Positions 7,364-11,299 of a stretch of DNA of 11,299 bases are shown here, in pieces. Every line of letters starts with the position of its first letter. The stretch's first letter is position 1. The notes beneath the pieces were generated by a model. The model made no database searches, had not been told where the DNA came from, and saw nothing but the letters and a program-made list of their open reading frames with translations. Source of the DNA: an uncultured Oscillospiraceae bacterium. GTDB lineage: Bacteria > Bacillota > Clostridia > Oscillospirales > Oscillospiraceae. Position numbers and translations under genes: made by a program. The stretch is from NCBI GenBank assembly GCA_910583885.1, contig CAJUAC010000075.1, forward strand, positions 1-11,299. Reading direction: 5' to 3'.

Positions 7364-9538
7364 TTAGATGGCGGGGCCGTATGGATAAAAAGTGCCGTGA
7401 TTAAGCGGAATCTGGATGGTGCCCAGCATGTGCTGGTAAACCTCCTTGTCCTGCACCGTCGCAATGTGGAATGAATAGGAAAACTCTTCCGACTCGTCTG
7501 CCAACTCGTCCGAGAGTATGAGAGGGTTGACCGTGCCCTGCTCATACATGATCGACGTGCCGGTCAGTTTCCCCTTGCCGTTGAATTTGACGTCCAGCCA
7601 AATTTCCCCTCCCGTGAATCCCTCCTTGGTGAACCAGCCGGAGGTGTCGTCTCCGGGAGTCTGTCCAATGTACACTCCCTGGAGCATCAGCTTGCCGCGC
7701 CGCATCCGGAAGCCGGTAACCTCGGTGTTATCGTCATTCCAGTCCAGCTCCACCTGCAAATCATAGATGGGAGGCTTGTCGGGAGCCTCCGTCCAGATCA
7801 TCTCCCCTGCCGGTCCCAGGGTCGGAGCGTCCGGGGACTTGTATGCCTCATCGTCATATTGCAGGGTCAGCATAGGATTGTCCTGCTGCTGGTCCTGATC
7901 CAGAGTCTCCTGGCCGGATGCCAGCTGTTGAATGCGGTCCACCATATCCTGGAGGGACAGATGCGCCGGAACTCCGGTGTTGATACTGGTGGACTCTCCG
8001 GCCATATCAACGGCCACCCCCTGCACGACGGTGGCCATATCCCGGTACTCCTGTCGCGCTCCGGTAATGGACAGGCGGCAACCGGCCAGAGTGGCAGGAG
8101 ACAATGCCCGCAGGGAGTTGACGCGGCCCTCCCAGGGCGTGGAGCGGGTGATCTCATAATAATCCCGGAGGATGGAGGAGTAGTCGGGCCAATCCGTGGA
8201 GGAGGACGGCGGAGCGCCTCCGCCGCTGGAAGGGGGATTGCTGCCGTCATCCCCTCCGGATTCTCCGGACTTGCTGGCCCGGTAGCGCATGCGGCTCTTG
8301 TTGATGGTGCGTCCCTGCCAGCGCAGCCAGTTGTACCAGCGCGTCTTGCCGTCCACCTGTTTGGTGTGCGGGAACAGCATCTCGCACCCCCTGGGAGGCC
8401 GGGTGTCCGTGTACAGGTACTGTTTCAGCTCCACGTAGCACCACTTGATTGTCTTGCAGACCTCGCTCAACTGGCCGCTTACATGCTCATAGGCCTGCGC
8501 CGACTCCGCCGTGGAATAATTGCTCATGTCGGTGCCGTCCACGCCGGCCACAACAGATTTTTTAATGGCTCCCAGCTGCAGTCCCGAAACGGATGACAGC
8601 TGGGATACCTTGCTGAACCACCATTTCCTGGCGTTTGAATCCGTACCGGCCGGCAGTTTGACGCCGCGCACCTCGACAATCGGCTTGGTAAAATCCCAGA
8701 CGGGAGACTCGCTGCCGACGGGAGACTCATCATCCGTCGATGATGTAGATGACATGGCCACCTGGGTAGTGACGCATCCCTCCTGGCGCAGGCTGGCCCC
8801 CCTGGGCCAGACCTGGGACCGGCAAGCCTGCCGTCCGGCCGTCAGGACGACGCCCACGGCCGGGGGCACCAGATCCGGCCGTGGAGAAAGCGAGATGGAA
8901 GAGAGGCAGTCTTGCGCCCGGTCCAGCGTGACCACGGGCAACCCGGCCCCGTCGGCCACCCTGATCACAGGGGAAGAGCCGGAGTAATCGACCCAGCATA
9001 CCATGCCGGGACGGCCCGCCAGCAGCTTGCGGAGCACTCCGGCATACATGTCGCAGCCAAGCGCCGTGTCCCACATCCATGCCGAGGGAGACACGGTCAC
9101 ATCAATACCGACTCCGGCGGGGAGGAGTCCGTACTTGCGGGCATCCTCCAGCGCCCACCGCACCGTGCCGGCAATCTTGATTTTACGCGGAGCGTCCGCG
9201 CCGCTGCCGCCGCTGACCTCGGTATAGGCGGATACGCCGCCTCTCAACGTACCCCCAGGGTTGAAACACAAGGCCGCCTCCAAAGGCTGGAGGATATCGC
9301 AAGCCTCAATGGACCATCGCCAGGCGTCGCCGGACTGCTCCAGGGAACACTTGCGTATCGTGCCCTCCAGGATGGTCACGCCATCCCATACCACGCGCAC
9401 CTCCTCCTTGTACGTATAGGGAGCCCCCTCATCCTGATCCCAGGACAGCTGCTGCCAGGTCACCCTGGCAGCGGTAAAGTTGCTCCACTCGTACTTGGCT
9501 CCCTTGATGGCCCGGTTTATCAGCTCTACAACTCTCAT
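7364..9538 (-). CDS. Tail hub or baseplate-like protein (right copy)
   Basis: A 724-residue paralogue of the left hub (3254-5407), with the same order. The N-terminal block (MRVVELINRA, VTWQQL, VRVVWDG) comes first, then the invariant GMVCWVDYSGSSPVIRV. A Gly/Ser/Pro-rich linker (SNPPSSGGGAPPSSSTDWPDY) follows, then DYYEITRSTPWEG, TSINTGVPAHLSLQDMVD and a beta-rich end in PYGPAI. I chose ATG 9538 because it aligns with the left start. An in-frame ATG at 9565 adds nine residues and overlaps the tape gene by 11 nt. Neither start has a Shine-Dalgarno sequence (CCCCCCT directly precedes 9538), so coupled translation from the tape gene is likely. The linker is the most divergent part between the copies. 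Confidence 0.7.
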   Translation of the reverse strand: MRVVELINRAIKGAKYEWSNFTAARVTWQQLSWDQDEGAPYTYKEEVRVVWDGVTILEGTIRKCSLEQSGDAWRWSIEACDILQPLEAALCFNPGGTLRGGVSAYTEVSGGSGADAPRKIKIAGTVRWALEDARKYGLLPAGVGIDVTVSPSAWMWDTALGCDMYAGVLRKLLAGRPGMVCWVDYSGSSPVIRVADGAGLPVVTLDRAQDCLSSISLSPRPDLVPPAVGVVLTAGRQACRSQVWPRGASLRQEGCVTTQVAMSSTSSTDDESPVGSESPVWDFTKPIVEVRGVKLPAGTDSNARKWWFSKVSQLSSVSGLQLGAIKKSVVAGVDGTDMSNYSTAESAQAYEHVSGQLSEVCKTIKWCYVELKQYLYTDTRPPRGCEMLFPHTKQVDGKTRWYNWLRWQGRTINKSRMRYRASKSGESGGDDGSNPPSSGGGAPPSSSTDWPDYSSILRDYYEITRSTPWEGRVNSLRALSPATLAGCRLSITGARQEYRDMATVVQGVAVDMAGESTSINTGVPAHLSLQDMVDRIQQLASGQETLDQDQQQDNPMLTLQYDDEAYKSPDAPTLGPAGEMIWTEAPDKPPIYDLQVELDWNDDNTEVTGFRMRRGKLMLQGVYIGQTPGDDTSGWFTKEGFTGGEIWLDVKFNGKGKLTGTSIMYEQGTVNPLILSDELADESEEFSYSFHIATVQDKEVYQHMLGTIQIPLNHGTFYPYGPAI

Positions 9539-9554
9539 AGGGGGGATGTGATCA

Positions 9555-11299
9555 TCAGCGTCCAAATCTGGCGCGGGACTGGAGAGTGGCCACCTCCCGC
9601 TCTATCTTGCTCAACCGCTCATTATGCTGGGAGGACTGCGAGGCTGATTGCTTGGCAATGGCGATAAACTGCTGCATGACGTCCAGGATGCTTCCGCTGG
9701 TATCTCCCTGGCCAAACATCTGCCGGGTAAACTCCCCGATCATAGAGCTGTAGTCCTGGCCTGCTGCAGGCTGGGGAGCGGGCTGCGGATGAGGTTGAGG
9801 AGACTGGGCACCGGCGCGGATCCGCGAACGCACCTCCTCCTCGGCGTCCAGATCGCGGCCCTCCGGAGTGACGCGCCGGGGCCTGGCCGGCTGCGGTCTG
9901 GACATGGCCGTCAGGATGCGGCCCAGCTCGCCCTGGACCAGCTCCCTGACCAGGGAGACGACACGCTGGCCGGCGGCATCGTCCGCGTTGATGCGCATGC
10001 TCAACGCCTCCAGCTGCCTGACGGTAGCATCATTGAGGACGCCGTACTTGGCTACGTCCTTGAGCATGGCCACGATTTTGGAGGCGGCTCCATCTTTGGG
10101 CAGGCTGGGGGTGATGTCGGCCAGGCTGTCCAGCTTGCCCTTGAACCGGCTTGCCTCCAGGTCCTTGCGCTCCAGTGGAGTAAGCAGGTTGCGCTCTCCG
10201 GAGGCGGCCCTGGAATATCCCTTGATCATGTCGTCCACCATCCACTTGACCTTGGCCTGCAGCTCCCTGGGCAGTCCCTTGAGAGCCTCGTCGCGCATTT
10301 GGGCCAGACGCGCGGAGTCCTGCTCGGACATATAGCCGGCATCGGCCATGTGCTGCCCTTCTTTCAGCAGGCGCTTGAGTCTGGGGGTCTCGCGGTCTTT
10401 GTAATCCTGCCCGGCAGTAAGCTGGTCGTAGTGCTCGCGCCAGCGATCCTGGACCTTTTTGCGCTGGCTGGCCAGCTCGGCGAGGTCTTTCTGACGGCGT
10501 TCGTCGGCGGCCACGGCGCTGGCCTGGTCGGCCTTGGCGGCGGCGATTGCCGCCTCCTTGGAGTTAATTTCCTTCTGGTACTGCAGGAGTTGCTGCTGGG
10601 TCGTGACGTTGGACTCGTCCAGTTTAAGCTGATCCTCAGCATTTTTAAGGCGTTCTTTCCGAGTTATTGTGCTGGTTTCGTGTTCCTTGATAGCATTAGA
10701 GATGTCCTCAGTCATCTGCATGCTACCGGCGTTATCAGCCGAGTACAGCTTGAGAGGATTACTGTTACGGTAGTAAGCCTCTATAACCTCTACCTTGGCG
10801 TCCGCATCGGCAATGTATTGGGCAAGGTCTTTATTCCGTTGGAGACGTTGCAGTGTCTCATCTATTTTATCCTGAGCCTCTTTGGCTATGCGTGGGTTAC
10901 TGAGACCCTCGCTGGTGCGCAGGGATATGGCATCCCGCAGCTCTTGCTCAAGCTTTGTGATATTTTGCTCTCTCTGTGCAGTACGCTCCGGATTATGATA
11001 AGCCTCGGCATCCCTCTTGTATTGGCGGTACTCCTCTGGAGTCACACCCGCATAAGGAGACTTGGCCGCCTGCTCCTGCTCAGCCTTGATCTGGGCCACC
11101 TGTTTGGCCGTCTCGTCGCGGGCCTGGATGGCTGCATCCAGCATGATCTGCTGACGATCCTCGCGTGACTTGGCAGCGGATTTGGCCTCGGAGGCGTCCA
11201 GGTCAGCCATCAGGGCGGCAGCCGTTTCTTTGCTGATTTCCCCTCTGATCTCGCGGGTCTTGACAATGGTGCGCTGCAGTTCCAGCTCCTTCTGGCGGA
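9555..11299 (-). CDS. Tape-measure-like tail protein (right copy), 5' end beyond window (partial)
   Basis: The frame is open to the right edge: 29 codons precede the internal ATG at 11210, and they contain REIRGEIS, matching QLRGDIS of the left copy. The gene therefore begins outside the window, probably about 700 bp further if the copies keep the same N-terminal length. The 580 visible residues are mostly charged coiled coil. Bases 10621-10800 have clearly lower GC than their flanks. Near the C-terminus is a Pro/Gln-rich stretch (SPQPHPQPAPQPAAGQ) absent from the left copy. A conserved coil follows and ends in SRARFGR, like SQFGPRR at left. A tail-ruler role is inferred from coiled-coil content, length and position before the hub gene. 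Confidence 0.72.
   Translation of the reverse strand, partial: RQKELELQRTIVKTREIRGEISKETAAALMADLDASEAKSAAKSREDRQQIMLDAAIQARDETAKQVAQIKAEQEQAAKSPYAGVTPEEYRQYKRDAEAYHNPERTAQREQNITKLEQELRDAISLRTSEGLSNPRIAKEAQDKIDETLQRLQRNKDLAQYIADADAKVEVIEAYYRNSNPLKLYSADNAGSMQMTEDISNAIKEHETSTITRKERLKNAEDQLKLDESNVTTQQQLLQYQKEINSKEAAIAAAKADQASAVAADERRQKDLAELASQRKKVQDRWREHYDQLTAGQDYKDRETPRLKRLLKEGQHMADAGYMSEQDSARLAQMRDEALKGLPRELQAKVKWMVDDMIKGYSRAASGERNLLTPLERKDLEASRFKGKLDSLADITPSLPKDGAASKIVAMLKDVAKYGVLNDATVRQLEALSMRINADDAAGQRVVSLVRELVQGELGRILTAMSRPQPARPRRVTPEGRDLDAEEEVRSRIRAGAQSPQPHPQPAPQPAAGQDYSSMIGEFTRQMFGQGDTSGSILDVMQQFIAIAKQSASQSSQHNERLSKIEREVATLQSRARFGR

Noticed and set aside
6640..7404. + strand open frame across the right glycosyltransferase
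   Set aside because: The - strand encodes a conserved enzyme with DxD in register with the left copy; the + frame crosses the gene boundary and has no homologue in the left cassette.
7342..7545. Upstream extension of the right glycosyltransferase to ATG 7545
   Set aside because: The extra 68 residues are an out-of-frame reading of the hub gene's 3' end and are absent from the left copy.
807..9538. Diversity-generating retroelement acting on the hub or tail genes
   Set aside because: No reverse transcriptase and no template/variable repeat pair are visible, and the hub copies differ along their whole length rather than in one adenine-targeted block.
8912..9667. + strand open frame across the hub/tape junction
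   Set aside because: It lies opposite two conserved - strand genes and shows no recognisable protein pattern.
9648..11168. Long open frame on the + strand (506 codons) opposite the right tape-measure gene
   Set aside because: The - strand frame is homologous to the left tape-measure protein. The + frame is its antisense, with hydrophobic residues mirroring a charged coiled coil.

Overview
The window looks like part of an integrated tailed phage or a phage-derived tail locus in a bacterium of moderately high GC. No gene here identifies the host. The CRISPR repeat is of the type I-C kind, and most genes lack a clear Shine-Dalgarno sequence. A Verrucomicrobiota host such as Akkermansia is only a guess.

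Left half (1-6138, + strand): a tight gene row. It holds the end of a small gene cut by the window edge (to 329), a 155-residue protein (336-803), a long coiled-coil tape-measure-like protein (807-3257), a tail hub or baseplate-like protein (3254-5407, ATGA overlap with the tape gene) and a small GT-A type glycosyltransferase (5422-6138). Spacing of -4 to +14 bp suggests one transcript.

Centre (6139-6495): a 357-bp gene-free stretch. It holds short repeats, a three-repeat CRISPR mini-array (6276-6435; two spacers of 33 and 34 nt; crRNA sense on the - strand) and an inverted repeat touching the stop codon of the next gene. No cas gene is present.

Right half (6496-11299, - strand): the same three-gene cassette again, pointing the other way: tape-measure-like (9555 to beyond 11299), hub-like (7364-9538) and glycosyltransferase (6496-7341). 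The proteins are clearly paralogous to the left set, but the DNA has diverged strongly. The two cassettes converge on the CRISPR mini-array.

Working model (inference): the phage or tail element carries two alternative tail-tip modules, each with its own ruler protein, hub and glycosyltransferase. Either both are expressed, or they are alternatives, as in invertible tail-fibre systems. A small CRISPR array that would need host-supplied Cas proteins lies where they meet. Two related prophages in opposite orientation could give part of the same picture.
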